Below, piece by piece: positions 26,206-34,857 of a stretch of DNA of 64,000 nt. The translations under genes were made by a program, and so were the position numbers. The stretch covers positions 1,054,001 to 1,118,000 of the forward strand of contig CAWGCS010000001.1 in NCBI GenBank assembly GCA_963821235.1, written 5' to 3'. The first letter of the stretch is position 1; each line of letters begins with the position of its first letter. The notes beneath the pieces are model-generated. The model made no database searches, had not been told where the DNA came from, and saw only the letters and a list, made by a program, of their open reading frames with translations. The DNA is from CTSoil-043 sp963821235. GTDB lineage: Bacteria; Chloroflexota; Limnocylindria; Limnocylindrales; CSP1-4.

Positions 26206-26487
26206 GTGCACGAAGCCGGCATCGCCGACCGAATCCTCGACATCGTGGTCGCCCGTGCGCAGGAGGCCGGCGCTCCCCGGATCACCGCGATCTACCTGGA
26301 GGCCGGGGTCCTGGCGGGCGTCTCCGAGGACGCGCTGCGCTTCCACTGGGAGCAGCACGCGGCCGGGACGCCGGCGGAGGGCGCGACGCTCTACCTCGTG
26401 GAGACCGATGAGCCGACGGATCTCCGCCTGGTCGCCATCGACGTCGCGGACGCGCCCCCCGAGGCCGCGGAGGGCGCGCCGGGCTGA
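26206..26487 (+). CDS. hypA: Shortened HypA-like protein without zinc finger
   Basis: A 93-residue protein starting at GTG 26206 behind CAGGAGG. Its start, MHEAGIADRILDIVVARAQE, matches HypA, including the N-terminal Met-His nickel site. HypA normally has about 113 residues with two CxxC pairs that hold zinc. Here there is no cysteine at all and the C-terminus is an acidic tail. It might still deliver nickel, act with another HypB, or be degenerate. No other hyp gene is in the window. Confidence 0.65.
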   Translation: MHEAGIADRILDIVVARAQEAGAPRITAIYLEAGVLAGVSEDALRFHWEQHAAGTPAEGATLYLVETDEPTDLRLVAIDVADAPPEAAEGAPG

Positions 26488-26556
26488 CGCTGAGCGCCCC
26501 GGTCCGCCGCTGGTCGGCCCCGCGGTCGGGCGCCCCGCCCTGGGCCGCCCCCTTCG

Positions 26557-27582
26557 TCAGTAGCTGTGGTCGTCGAGGCGAACCTTCCCCCGGAAGGCGC
26601 GATAGACCCATGCCGTGTAGGCGAGCACGAGGGGCATCCCGACCAGGGCGATGACGAGCATCACGGTCAGCGTCAGGTCGGACGAGGCCGTGGCAGCCAC
26701 CGTCAGGGGCTCGCCCTGGTCGCGCGCCGGCAGGAGGTTCGGCCAGAGGCCGACGCCGAGCGTCGCCACCAGCCCGGCGATCGCCAGCGAGCTGCCCAGG
26801 AACGCCAGCCCGGCGCGCCCCGCCCGGAGGCCGAGGCCCGCGATGCCGACGGCGACCACGAAGGCGACCGGCGCCGCCCACGGCAGGATGCCGTCGAAGG
26901 CGTCCCACATTGCCGGGGCCTCGGCATTGGACCAGGCCGTCACCACGATCCACAGGACGATGGAGGCGGTGATCCCGACCGCCGCCGTCCGGCGGGCGCG
27001 CGCCTCGAGCGCCCCCTCCGTCTTGAGCATGAGCCAGGCGGAGCCCTGGGTCAGGAAGACGGCAGCCGACAGCAACCCCACGGCGATGGCGAAGGGCGAG
27101 AGGAGCCCGGCGAACGTCCCGGCGTAGTCGCCGCCGCCGTCGAGGGGAACGCCCCGCACCACGTTGCCGATGGCGACCCCGAAGAGGATCGCCGGCAGCA
27201 GGGAGCCGATCCAGAACGCCACGTCCCACGCGGTCCGCCAGCGTCGGCCCGGCTCCTTGGACCGGAACTCCAGCGAGACCGCCCGCAGGATGAGGGCCAC
27301 CAGGAGGAGCATGAGGGCCATGTAGAAGCCGGAGAAGACGGTCGCGTAGACCTTCGGGAAGGCCGCAAAGAGCGCCCCGCCAGCCGTGATGAGCCAGACT
27401 TCGTTGCCGTCCCAGACCGGCCCGATGCTGCTCATGAGGACCCGCCGCTCATGGTCGGTGCGGGCCGTCGTCAGGTGCTGCATGCCGACCCCAAGGTCGA
27501 AGCCATCGAGGATGGCGTACCCCACCAGGAGCACGCCGACCAGCACGAACCAGACTGCCTGGAGGGTCTCGTTCTCGGCCAT
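26557..27582 (-). CDS. cydB: Cytochrome bd oxidase subunit II
   Basis: A 341-residue protein with about eight membrane helices. It starts MAENETLQAVWFVLVGVLLVGYAILDGFDLGVGM, the CydB signature. It also has GPVWDGNEVWLITAGGALFAAFP and the conserved C-terminal helix MPLVLAYTAWVYRAFRGKV. CydA and CydB form the quinol oxidase that reduces oxygen at high affinity. It lies 12 bases after cydA. Confidence 0.95.
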   Translation of the reverse strand: MAENETLQAVWFVLVGVLLVGYAILDGFDLGVGMQHLTTARTDHERRVLMSSIGPVWDGNEVWLITAGGALFAAFPKVYATVFSGFYMALMLLLVALILRAVSLEFRSKEPGRRWRTAWDVAFWIGSLLPAILFGVAIGNVVRGVPLDGGGDYAGTFAGLLSPFAIAVGLLSAAVFLTQGSAWLMLKTEGALEARARRTAAVGITASIVLWIVVTAWSNAEAPAMWDAFDGILPWAAPVAFVVAVGIAGLGLRAGRAGLAFLGSSLAIAGLVATLGVGLWPNLLPARDQGEPLTVAATASSDLTLTVMLVIALVGMPLVLAYTAWVYRAFRGKVRLDDHSY

Positions 27583-27594
27583 CGCGCGTCCCTC

Positions 27595-29004
27595 CTAGGT
27601 CGCCGTGGTGCCCGGCCGGTGCGCGGGCGTCCGCCTGGGCAGCTCGTCGAGCGCCTCGTCGCTGTCCTCCGCGTCGGGGGACGGCGCCGGACCGTGACCC
27701 AGCTCCTTCCGCACCAGGTAGAGCCACAGGCCGCCGACGAGGACGTAGAGGCCGACCAGGAGCACCAGCGAGAGTGCCACCTGCTCGGCCGGCACCACCC
27801 GGCTCACCCCGTCTGCCGTCCGCATCACGTCGTAGACGATCCACGGCTGGCGCCCGATCTCGGCAGTCGCCCAGCCCAGCTGGATGGCGACGATCGGGAG
27901 CGGCGTGGCGATCACCGCGGCGCGGAGCCAGAAGGGCCGCCGATAGATGCTCCGTTGCCACAGGTAGTAGGCGCCGACTGCCATCACCAGCAGCATCAGG
28001 GTCCCCAGCAGGACCATGTTGTGGTACGAGAGGAAGCTCATCGCGATCGGCGGCCAGTCCTGCTTGGGGAACTCCTCCAGGCCCTGGATCGGCGCGTTCC
28101 AGTCGCCGAACGTCATGAACGAGAGCAGGCGGGCCACCTGGAGCTCCGGGCCCTGGGGCGCGCCGCTGGGATCCTGGGAAGGCGGGAGCGACCAGATGGT
28201 CAGCGGCACGCCGGACGCCGTGGAGTAGATGGCCATGATCCCGGCGAACTTCGCCGGCTGCGTCACCGCCACCTGCTTGGAGCTCATGTCGCCGGTGGCG
28301 AACATCCCGGCGGAGCCGAGGAAGGCGGTGACGAGGGCGACCGGCAGGACGGCTCTCGCCACCGCGAGGTGCTTCCGCTTGAGGACGTACCAGGCAGAGA
28401 CGCCGAGGGCGATGAACGCCCCCGCGGTCATCGCCGCCGCGACGGTGTGGAGGTACCGCGGGACCGTCGAGGGGTTCAGGGCGGCGGCCAAGAAGTCGGT
28501 CATCCGGGCTCGGCCGTCGATGATCTCGTAGCCGGCCGGCGTCTGCATCCAGCTGTTGGCGATGATGATCCAGACCGCCGACAGGAGCGTCCCGAGGCAG
28601 ACCATCAGCGCGGCGAACCAGCGGACGCGCGAGCTGAGCCGGCCGCGCCCGAAGAGGAGGACGCCGAGGAAGGTCGACTCCAGGAAGAAGGCCAGGATCC
28701 CTTCGGCCGCCAGCGGCGCCCCGAAGATGTCCCCGACGAACGTGGAGTAGGCGGCCCAGTTGGTGCCGAACTGGAACTCCATCACGATCCCGGTGGCCAC
28801 CCCGATGGCGAAGGTCAGGGCGAAGATCCGGGTCCAGAAGGCAGCCGCCCGATCGTAGACCTCGCCCCGACCCCGGAAGTCCCGCGCGCGCAGCGTCTCC
28901 AGGAGGGCGACGAGGGCGGCCATGCCGATCGAGATGCTCGGGAAGAAGAAGTGGAACCCGACCGTCACGGCGAACTGGATCCGGGCGAGCTGTTCGGCGT
29001 CCAT
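27595..29004 (-). CDS. cydA: Cytochrome bd oxidase subunit I
   Basis: A 469-residue CydA. Heme ligands and landmarks are visible: His in VGFHFFFPSISIG, His in RYLHTVAAAMTAGAF, the quinol-site segment AKFAGIMAIYSTASGVP, and the GRQPW motif in AEIGRQPWIVYDVMRT. The Q-loop is of the short type. It is transcribed towards the hydrogenase operon and shares no promoter with it. Oxygen reduction by this enzyme could drain the quinol that an EMO-type protein produces. Confidence 0.95.
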   Translation of the reverse strand: MDAEQLARIQFAVTVGFHFFFPSISIGMAALVALLETLRARDFRGRGEVYDRAAAFWTRIFALTFAIGVATGIVMEFQFGTNWAAYSTFVGDIFGAPLAAEGILAFFLESTFLGVLLFGRGRLSSRVRWFAALMVCLGTLLSAVWIIIANSWMQTPAGYEIIDGRARMTDFLAAALNPSTVPRYLHTVAAAMTAGAFIALGVSAWYVLKRKHLAVARAVLPVALVTAFLGSAGMFATGDMSSKQVAVTQPAKFAGIMAIYSTASGVPLTIWSLPPSQDPSGAPQGPELQVARLLSFMTFGDWNAPIQGLEEFPKQDWPPIAMSFLSYHNMVLLGTLMLLVMAVGAYYLWQRSIYRRPFWLRAAVIATPLPIVAIQLGWATAEIGRQPWIVYDVMRTADGVSRVVPAEQVALSLVLLVGLYVLVGGLWLYLVRKELGHGPAPSPDAEDSDEALDELPRRTPAHRPGTTAT

Positions 29005-29165
29005 GGCAGGTCCTCGGGCGGCTGACCGGCTGACGGATGATCGGCCAACTGTTGCGGCCGACGGGCGGCCGCACCAGCGTCCTGCGGACCAGACGGCCCG
29101 GGCCGTTCGTCCCGTCCGGTTGACCGGGCTCCCGGACGGCCGCCGCCGGGGCGACCGTCAGGCCG

Positions 29166-30587
29166 TCAAATCCGATCCCCGTCGGCGCGGACGTAGCGGC
29201 GTCCGATGAGGGCGAACGCCGGCAGCCGCCCGAGCGCCTCGCCGAGCGGTCGCGCCGGCCGCCCGTCGCGGCCGGCCACGGCGAGGAGGGCGTCCGCGTC
29301 CGCCGCGGCCGGCCGGGCGTCGACGATGGCGAGATCGATCGTCACCCGGCCCGGCTCCGCGACGCCCAGCGTCGCCAGCGCATCCTCGGGCGGCGGGCCG
29401 CTCTCGTACTCGGCCCGCACCTCGGCCTCGGCCCGCCATCGCGGCCGCCGCAGCAGGATCCGGCGCCAGATGCCGGCCACGTGCGGGGCGACCCGGCCGT
29501 CGCCGGGGGCTGGCGTGAGGGCCACGTCCTCGCCGCGCGCCCAGCGGGCGGCCTGGTGGAGGAGGGCGTACTCGTCGAGGTCGGCATAGGCGCGCAGGTC
29601 GTCGGCCGGGGAGCGGTCGCCGAAGATGGCCCGGATGGAGGGACCAAAGGCCTCCGCCAGGTCGAGGTCGATGCCGCGCACGGTGCGGTGGAAGTAGACC
29701 TGCTGGTACATGAAGAGCCGGGCCGTGAGGAACATCTCGAGCGCGGCCAGGCCAGGCTCGTAGAGGGTCAGGCCCCGCTCCGAGATGAAGGCGTAGCGGC
29801 GCAGCCGCTCGGCGTCCACCGGTCCTGCGGAGACGCCGGTGAGGTAGGCGTCCCGGCGCACGTAGTCGAGGTTGTCGACCGTGAAGACGCCCGACAGGAG
29901 GGGCTGCAGCCAGCGGACCCAGCGTGGCATCGCCGGATCCTCGAGGGGCGGCTTGGAGACGAGGAATGCCACCCAGCGTGGGTCGATCGCCTCGCCCTCG
30001 GCGAACGCGTCGCGCGCGGGGATCCCGTCGCCAGGAGCCCGTCGCAGGCGGGCGATCAGGGTCCCCAGCTCCCGCTCGATGATGAGCTGGGAGAGATCCT
30101 CGTGGGTGAGCGGCTTCCCGTCGGGCCGGCGCCCGTCCGCGGGCGCCGCGAAGGCGGCCAGGACGTGATCGTCGAAGAAGTGGGCGAAGGGGCCGTGGCC
30201 GACGTCGTGGAGCAGCCCCGCAATCCGCAGCGTCTCCACGACCAGCCCTTCGGACGGCGGCCGCAGGCCGGCGTCCGTCACGGCCAGGGTGTCGACGAGC
30301 GACGGATAGAGATGTCGGCCCCAAAGCCCGGCCTCGTGCATCACGCCGAGCCCGTGCGTGAACCGCGAGTGCTCCGCTGTCGGGAAGACCCAGCGCGCGC
30401 TCTGCAGCTGGCTGATCCGGCGCAGGCGCTGGAGCCAGGTGGTGTCGAGAATGTCCTCCTCGGCCGCCTCCTCGGGCGGCATCCCGGACGCCTGCGCTTC
30501 GGCGGGGGCGAGCCGCTTCGTCAGCTCGATGTAGCCGTGGATGGGATCGCTGATGAGGTTGACGGCGGCGAAGCGGGCCGGGCGCAT
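29166..30587 (-). CDS. HD-domain phosphohydrolase (dNTPase-like)
   Basis: A 473-residue protein. The N-terminus DPIHGYIEL, the block LQRLRRISQLQSARWVFPTAEHSRFTHGLGVMH and LLHDVGHGPFAHFFDDH show the HD superfamily metal site (H...HD...D). The family includes SAMHD1-like and YwfO-like dNTP triphosphohydrolases. The DYVRRDAYLTGV segment completes the active site. Substrate is inferred from the family only. It stands alone between cydA and a divergently oriented spacer. Confidence 0.85.
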   Translation of the reverse strand: MRPARFAAVNLISDPIHGYIELTKRLAPAEAQASGMPPEEAAEEDILDTTWLQRLRRISQLQSARWVFPTAEHSRFTHGLGVMHEAGLWGRHLYPSLVDTLAVTDAGLRPPSEGLVVETLRIAGLLHDVGHGPFAHFFDDHVLAAFAAPADGRRPDGKPLTHEDLSQLIIERELGTLIARLRRAPGDGIPARDAFAEGEAIDPRWVAFLVSKPPLEDPAMPRWVRWLQPLLSGVFTVDNLDYVRRDAYLTGVSAGPVDAERLRRYAFISERGLTLYEPGLAALEMFLTARLFMYQQVYFHRTVRGIDLDLAEAFGPSIRAIFGDRSPADDLRAYADLDEYALLHQAARWARGEDVALTPAPGDGRVAPHVAGIWRRILLRRPRWRAEAEVRAEYESGPPPEDALATLGVAEPGRVTIDLAIVDARPAAADADALLAVAGRDGRPARPLGEALGRLPAFALIGRRYVRADGDRI

Positions 30588-30631
30588 GGCGCCATTGTGG
30601 CCGCCCCGGGCCGACGGGGAAGGGCCGTGGG

Positions 30632-31450
30632 TCAGGGAACCCAGACGGACATGGCCGCGCTCGTCGTCCCCAGGTTCAGGGCCCGGTCGCGGGCGCGCAC
30701 CTTCAGCCAGTAACGGTGACCGGAGCTCCGGTTCGTCAAGCGGATGCTCGTCTCCGACGTGTTGTCGCGCAGCAGCCGCCATGCGCCGTCGTCCACCCGG
30801 TACCAGGCGTCGAAGTCGCGCAGGCCCGCCCAGTGCGACTGCAGGACGGGGTCCCAGCCGCGCCAGGTGAAGGTGATGGTGGTGCCGCTCCGTCTGGCCG
30901 TCTCCATCGTCGCCCGCGGCGCCGTGTGATCCCGCGACTCGGTGAAGACGGCGCTGGCGAACAGCTTGCCGTCCGACGCTCGCAGGGCGACCCCGAAGCC
31001 GACGTAGTTGAGGGTCGAGCTCATCAGCTCCTCCCAGTGGGGAGGGCTCTGACGCCAGGCGTCGTAGAGGGACGAGAGCGTCGCGGTCGTCAGCCCGCCC
31101 TGCCACCAGGCGATGTCCTCCGCCCAGGTGTACCACTGGACGCCGGCGCGATCGAGGGATGCGGACAGGTCCCCGCCGGCCGCCGCGTGGCTGAAGGAGG
31201 CCGAGGCGACGAGGTTGGCGACCCGCACGTCGGCGGTCGCCGCCAGCCGGCGATCGACGCGCAGGGGATGCAGCCCACGGGCCTCCCGATCGCGGTTCGT
31301 CCAGGTCAGGAGCGACGCCTCCAGGGAGTCCGGAGTGGCGGCCGCGACGGGCGCGGGCGCAGCCGTCGTCCCGATGAGGGCGACCAGGAGGGCCAGGGAG
31401 AGCCCGAGGACCCGGTGGCGAGCGACACCCCGGGCCGGGGGAAAGCGCAT
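30632..31450 (-). CDS. Secreted CAP-domain (SCP-like) protein
   Basis: A 272-residue protein. ATG 31450 gives a clear signal peptide (RVLGLSLALLVALIGTTAAPAPVAAA). The CAP domain spans about residues 40-165: LLTWTNRDREARGLHPLRVDRRLAATADVRVANLVAS, FSHAA, WAEDIAWW and SPPHWEELMSSTLNYVGFGVA. The last 90 residues look like a fibronectin type III module (GTTITFTWRGWDPVLQSHWAG onward). CAP proteins are exported and often bind lipids or cell-wall material; the role here is unknown. Confidence 0.85.
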   Translation of the reverse strand: MRFPPARGVARHRVLGLSLALLVALIGTTAAPAPVAAATPDSLEASLLTWTNRDREARGLHPLRVDRRLAATADVRVANLVASASFSHAAAGGDLSASLDRAGVQWYTWAEDIAWWQGGLTTATLSSLYDAWRQSPPHWEELMSSTLNYVGFGVALRASDGKLFASAVFTESRDHTAPRATMETARRSGTTITFTWRGWDPVLQSHWAGLRDFDAWYRVDDGAWRLLRDNTSETSIRLTNRSSGHRYWLKVRARDRALNLGTTSAAMSVWVP

Positions 31451-31541
31451 CTGCGAAGGATACGCCGACGCGCCGGTCGCCGGCAGCACCTGTCGCCGGC
31501 AGCACCCGGCCCGCCGGCTCGCGCGCCAGGGAGGCGCCCGG

Positions 31542-32564
31542 TCAGTCGTACCTGGCGGCGGCAGCCGCCAGGAGGTCGGCCACCTCCGCTCGCAGCGACA
31601 GAGGGGCGAGCACCTCCACGTCGGGCCCCCAGGAGAGGATCCACGTGCGGATCTCGACCGTGCCAGAGACGGTGGCGCGCCAGGTCAGGGAGCCGTCCGG
31701 CTCCGGAGCCAGCACCTGGGTCGGATGCCAGGTCGCCTCGGCGACGCGGCCGGCAACGGCCGGGCCGAAGCGCAGGACGACCTCGGCCGGGACCTGGTCC
31801 GCGATGATCCCCCAGGCGCGCTCGAGCGCCTCCTCGACCACTCCGTCCGGAGGCGCCTCGAAGCGGTCGGTCGTCAGGGTGAGCGAGCGGATCCGGTCGA
31901 GCTTGAAGGTGCGGACTGCGTCGCGCGTCTCGTCGAGCCCGATGAGGTAGAGGGCGTGGGTCTCCGTCGACGGCTCGATCAGGTACGGCCGCACCCGCGC
32001 CCGGCGTGGCTCCCGGGTCGGGTCGTAGGTGCTCGCGTCGTACGTCAGCTCGACCACCCGCCGCTCGGCCCAGGCCTGGGTCAGGGTCCGGAGCCGCCGC
32101 GCCCCTTCCGGATCCGGCGGCCGGCGGGCCATCACGTCGAGGGTTCGATGCACGTGCCGGCCGAGGACGTCGGGGAGCGCCTCGCCGAGCTTCTGGAAGG
32201 CGGCCGCCAGCTCCGGGTCGTAGGCGTCGGCGTACTTGGCCATGAGGCGCGCCGCCAGGAAGACCGACATCGCCTCGCCCCGGGTCAGCCGGAAGGCCGG
32301 CAGGAGCTCCTCCCTGGCCAGGCCCCACCGGCCGCCGTCGGCCCAGATCCCCATGCCCAGCTCGCCCTCGAGGGCCCGCAGGTCGCGGTAGGCGTTGCGG
32401 CGTGACATGCCGAGGAAGCGCGCCAGGTCGTCGGGAGTCACCCCGTCCGGGTGCGCCGCCAGGTACGTCGCGACGCGATAGAAGCGAGCCACGCGGTCGC
32501 GCTTCCGGCCGGCCCGGACGTCGCCCCCGGGTAGATCCCAGCGGTCCATCGGTCCCTCGGGCAT
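31542..32564 (-). CDS. WYL-domain transcriptional regulator
   Basis: A 340-residue regulator. The N-terminal helix-turn-helix is HPDGVTPDDLARFLGMSRRNAYRDLRALEGELG. The WYL domain follows (ALYLIGLDETRDAVRTFKLDRIRSLTLT), with the C-terminal WCX module (VVLRFGPAVAGRVAEATWHPTQ). WYL domains sense nucleic acid or nucleotide ligands. ATG 32564 overlaps the stop of the upstream gene (TGATG), so the two are coupled; ATG 32549 is an alternative. Target genes are unknown. Confidence 0.85.
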   Translation of the reverse strand: MPEGPMDRWDLPGGDVRAGRKRDRVARFYRVATYLAAHPDGVTPDDLARFLGMSRRNAYRDLRALEGELGMGIWADGGRWGLAREELLPAFRLTRGEAMSVFLAARLMAKYADAYDPELAAAFQKLGEALPDVLGRHVHRTLDVMARRPPDPEGARRLRTLTQAWAERRVVELTYDASTYDPTREPRRARVRPYLIEPSTETHALYLIGLDETRDAVRTFKLDRIRSLTLTTDRFEAPPDGVVEEALERAWGIIADQVPAEVVLRFGPAVAGRVAEATWHPTQVLAPEPDGSLTWRATVSGTVEIRTWILSWGPDVEVLAPLSLRAEVADLLAAAAARYD

Positions 32565-33748
32565 CAGTTGGCGGGCGGCGTGACGGTCACGGGCGCCCCG
32601 CGATCCGTGGCCGTGAGGGTGGTGCTCAGCTCCCCCCGGATGGCGCCGTCCTCGATGGCGAAGCCCGGCCCCCCCAGGGTTCCCTCGACCCGGCCGACCT
32701 GGCCGTCGGCGAAGACCCAGACGTCGAGCTCGCCGCGCCAGGTCTCGAGGTCGGCGTCGCCGACCAGCCAGCGGACCTGCGGGAACGTTGCCGTGAAGAC
32801 CGTGCCGTCCACGGCGACCCGGCACCGCCGCGCCCGGGCGCCCTCCACGTAGACCAGTCCGAGATCCTCGGCCGCCGCCCGCTGGAGCGGGTCGAGCGCC
32901 GCGCGCAGCACGGCGACGTCGAGGGCGAGCCGATCGGCCGCCATCCGCGGGATCTCGATCCAGCGCGTGTCGATCTCGCGCTGCCAGCCGCGCTCGCCGA
33001 TGGCGGCCGCGCCGGCCAGCCCGATGTCGCGGGTCGTCGTGACCTCGGCCAGCCACCGGAAGTCGTCGCCCGACCGGGCGCCGCGGACCCGGGCGATCCC
33101 CAGGGAGCGGCCGTCCACGGTGCCGCCGAGGTCCTCGGTCAGGATGGCCGTGGCCCCCGCCGCGAGCGGCCCGTCGCAGAGCGGCGGCACGAGCGCCGGA
33201 TCGGTCGGTCCGTAGCGAGATGCCGCTGCCGGCCGGTCCTGGAGGGCCAGCTCGTTGGCGATGGCCGCCCCCGCCATCGCCGTCCCCGAGACGACGGCCA
33301 TCCCGAGGCCGACGCCGACCGCGACGCCGAGACGCCCCGGACGGCGGCTGTCGGGCCCCAGGGCCCGGCGGGCCACCCCGAGGCCGGCGAAGAGGGAGGT
33401 GCCGACGATGGCGAGGAGCCATGGGTAGCCGGCCTCGGGCGACGGCAGGAGCGTCTGGAGGCCACGGTCCACGAGCTGCCTGGTGAGGCCGGCCAGGGAC
33501 GGCAGGAGGATCACCGCCGTGGCGATGCCGAGCGCCGCGATCGCCCGGAACGCCAGCCCGCCGCGGGCCGCGGGGGGCCATACGACGGCGACGACGGCCA
33601 CACCGAGGGGGGCCAGCGCGGCGATGCCAACGAGCAGGTCGGCGGGACCCCCGGGCCGGTAGCCCACCAGGAGGAGTCCCGCCGCGGTCGCCCAGAGCGC
33701 GGCGAGGCCGACGGCGACGAGGCGTAGCTCGAGCAGGCGGACGCGCAC
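32564..33748 (-). CDS. Unrecognised multi-pass membrane protein
   Basis: A 394-residue protein starting at GTG 33748. The first 190 residues contain about five hydrophobic helices, such as LRLVAVGLAALWATAAGLLLVGY and LGVAVGVGLGMAVVSGTAMAGAAIA. The C-terminal 200 residues look extracytoplasmic and beta-rich, with repeated DGTVF, GELDVWVFADGQVGRVEG and GELSTTLTATDRG strands. I do not recognise a family. It is translationally coupled to the WYL regulator, which suggests a shared function. Confidence 0.65.
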   Translation of the reverse strand: MRVRLLELRLVAVGLAALWATAAGLLLVGYRPGGPADLLVGIAALAPLGVAVVAVVWPPAARGGLAFRAIAALGIATAVILLPSLAGLTRQLVDRGLQTLLPSPEAGYPWLLAIVGTSLFAGLGVARRALGPDSRRPGRLGVAVGVGLGMAVVSGTAMAGAAIANELALQDRPAAASRYGPTDPALVPPLCDGPLAAGATAILTEDLGGTVDGRSLGIARVRGARSGDDFRWLAEVTTTRDIGLAGAAAIGERGWQREIDTRWIEIPRMAADRLALDVAVLRAALDPLQRAAAEDLGLVYVEGARARRCRVAVDGTVFTATFPQVRWLVGDADLETWRGELDVWVFADGQVGRVEGTLGGPGFAIEDGAIRGELSTTLTATDRGAPVTVTPPAN

Positions 33749-33873
33749 GGATCCCAGTCTAGCGGTGGCCCCCGGCGGCCCGGCGCCGGTCGCGGATGGC
33801 ACGCGATCGGACCGCGTCGGAGGGGTGCCCCGGGGTACACTCACGCCGGTTCCGACAGGAGGAGAGTCATCCC

Positions 33874-34833
33874 ATGCGACCCACGTTCCGCTTCGCGGCC
33901 GCCCTCGCCCTGGCCGGCGTCGTCTTCGCGGCCTGCTCCGGCGGCGCGACGCCCACGCCCGCCCCCACCGCGGCCCCGACGGAGGCCCCGTCGGCGGCCC
34001 CAACCGAGGCTCCGACGCCCACGCCGAACGCCTGCGCCCCGGAGAACCTGGCGACGGTCACGGCCGGGACGCTGACCATCGGCACCGACAATCCCGCCTA
34101 TCCACCGTACTTCGACGGGGATCCCGCCGACCCCGCCTGGGAGATCGGCAACCCGAACAACGGCAAGGGCTTCGAGAGCGCGGTGGCCTACGCGGTCGCC
34201 GAGAAGCTCGGCTTCACCAAGGATCAGGTCACCTGGATCGCGGTCAAGTTCGACAACGCCTATGCGCCAGGCCCCAAGGCCTTCGACTTCGACATCAACC
34301 AGGTCTCCTACACCCCCGAGCGCGCCCAGTCGGTCGACATGACGGACGGCTACTACACGGTCAATCAGGCGGTGGTGGCCCTCAAGGGCAGCCCGCTCGC
34401 CTCGGCCACGAAGACCAGCGAGCTGGCCGCCTACAAGTTCGGCGCCCAGGCCGGCACGACGAGCTACGACACGATCGTCAACGTGATCAAGCCGACGCAG
34501 GAGGCCGCCGTCTTCGACTCCAACGACGCGGTGATCACGGCCCTCCAGAACAAGCAGATCGACGGCATGGTCGTCGACCTCCCGACGGCCTTCTACGCGA
34601 CCGCCGCCCAGATCGTCGACGCGGACTTCAACCCGCTGGCGAACATCGTGGGCCAGTTCGCGGCGCCGACGGGCGCGGACGCCGAGCACTTCAGCATGGT
34701 CCTCACCCAGGGCAGCCCGCTCACGGCGTGCGTCAACCAGGCGCTCGCGGCCCTGAAGTCGGACGGCACGCTCGCCCAGATCACGACCACCTGGCTGGCG
34801 GACAAGGCGAGCGCCCCGGTCTTCCAGCCCTAG
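33874..34833 (+). CDS. Amino-acid ABC transporter substrate-binding lipoprotein
   Basis: A 319-residue protein. The signal ends in the lipobox GVVFAAC, followed by a 28-residue Pro/Thr/Ala linker and a family 3 solute-binding domain: TLTIGTDNPAYPPYF, FDFDINQVSYTPERAQSVDMTDGYY and DGMVVDLPTAFY. The strong ribosome site AGGAGGA precedes ATG. It is the first gene of a complete polar amino-acid uptake operon. The ligand is unknown. Confidence 0.92.
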   Translation: MRPTFRFAAALALAGVVFAACSGGATPTPAPTAAPTEAPSAAPTEAPTPTPNACAPENLATVTAGTLTIGTDNPAYPPYFDGDPADPAWEIGNPNNGKGFESAVAYAVAEKLGFTKDQVTWIAVKFDNAYAPGPKAFDFDINQVSYTPERAQSVDMTDGYYTVNQAVVALKGSPLASATKTSELAAYKFGAQAGTTSYDTIVNVIKPTQEAAVFDSNDAVITALQNKQIDGMVVDLPTAFYATAAQIVDADFNPLANIVGQFAAPTGADAEHFSMVLTQGSPLTACVNQALAALKSDGTLAQITTTWLADKASAPVFQP

Positions 34834-34857
34834 CCGCCGGCCTCCGCGGCCCGATCG

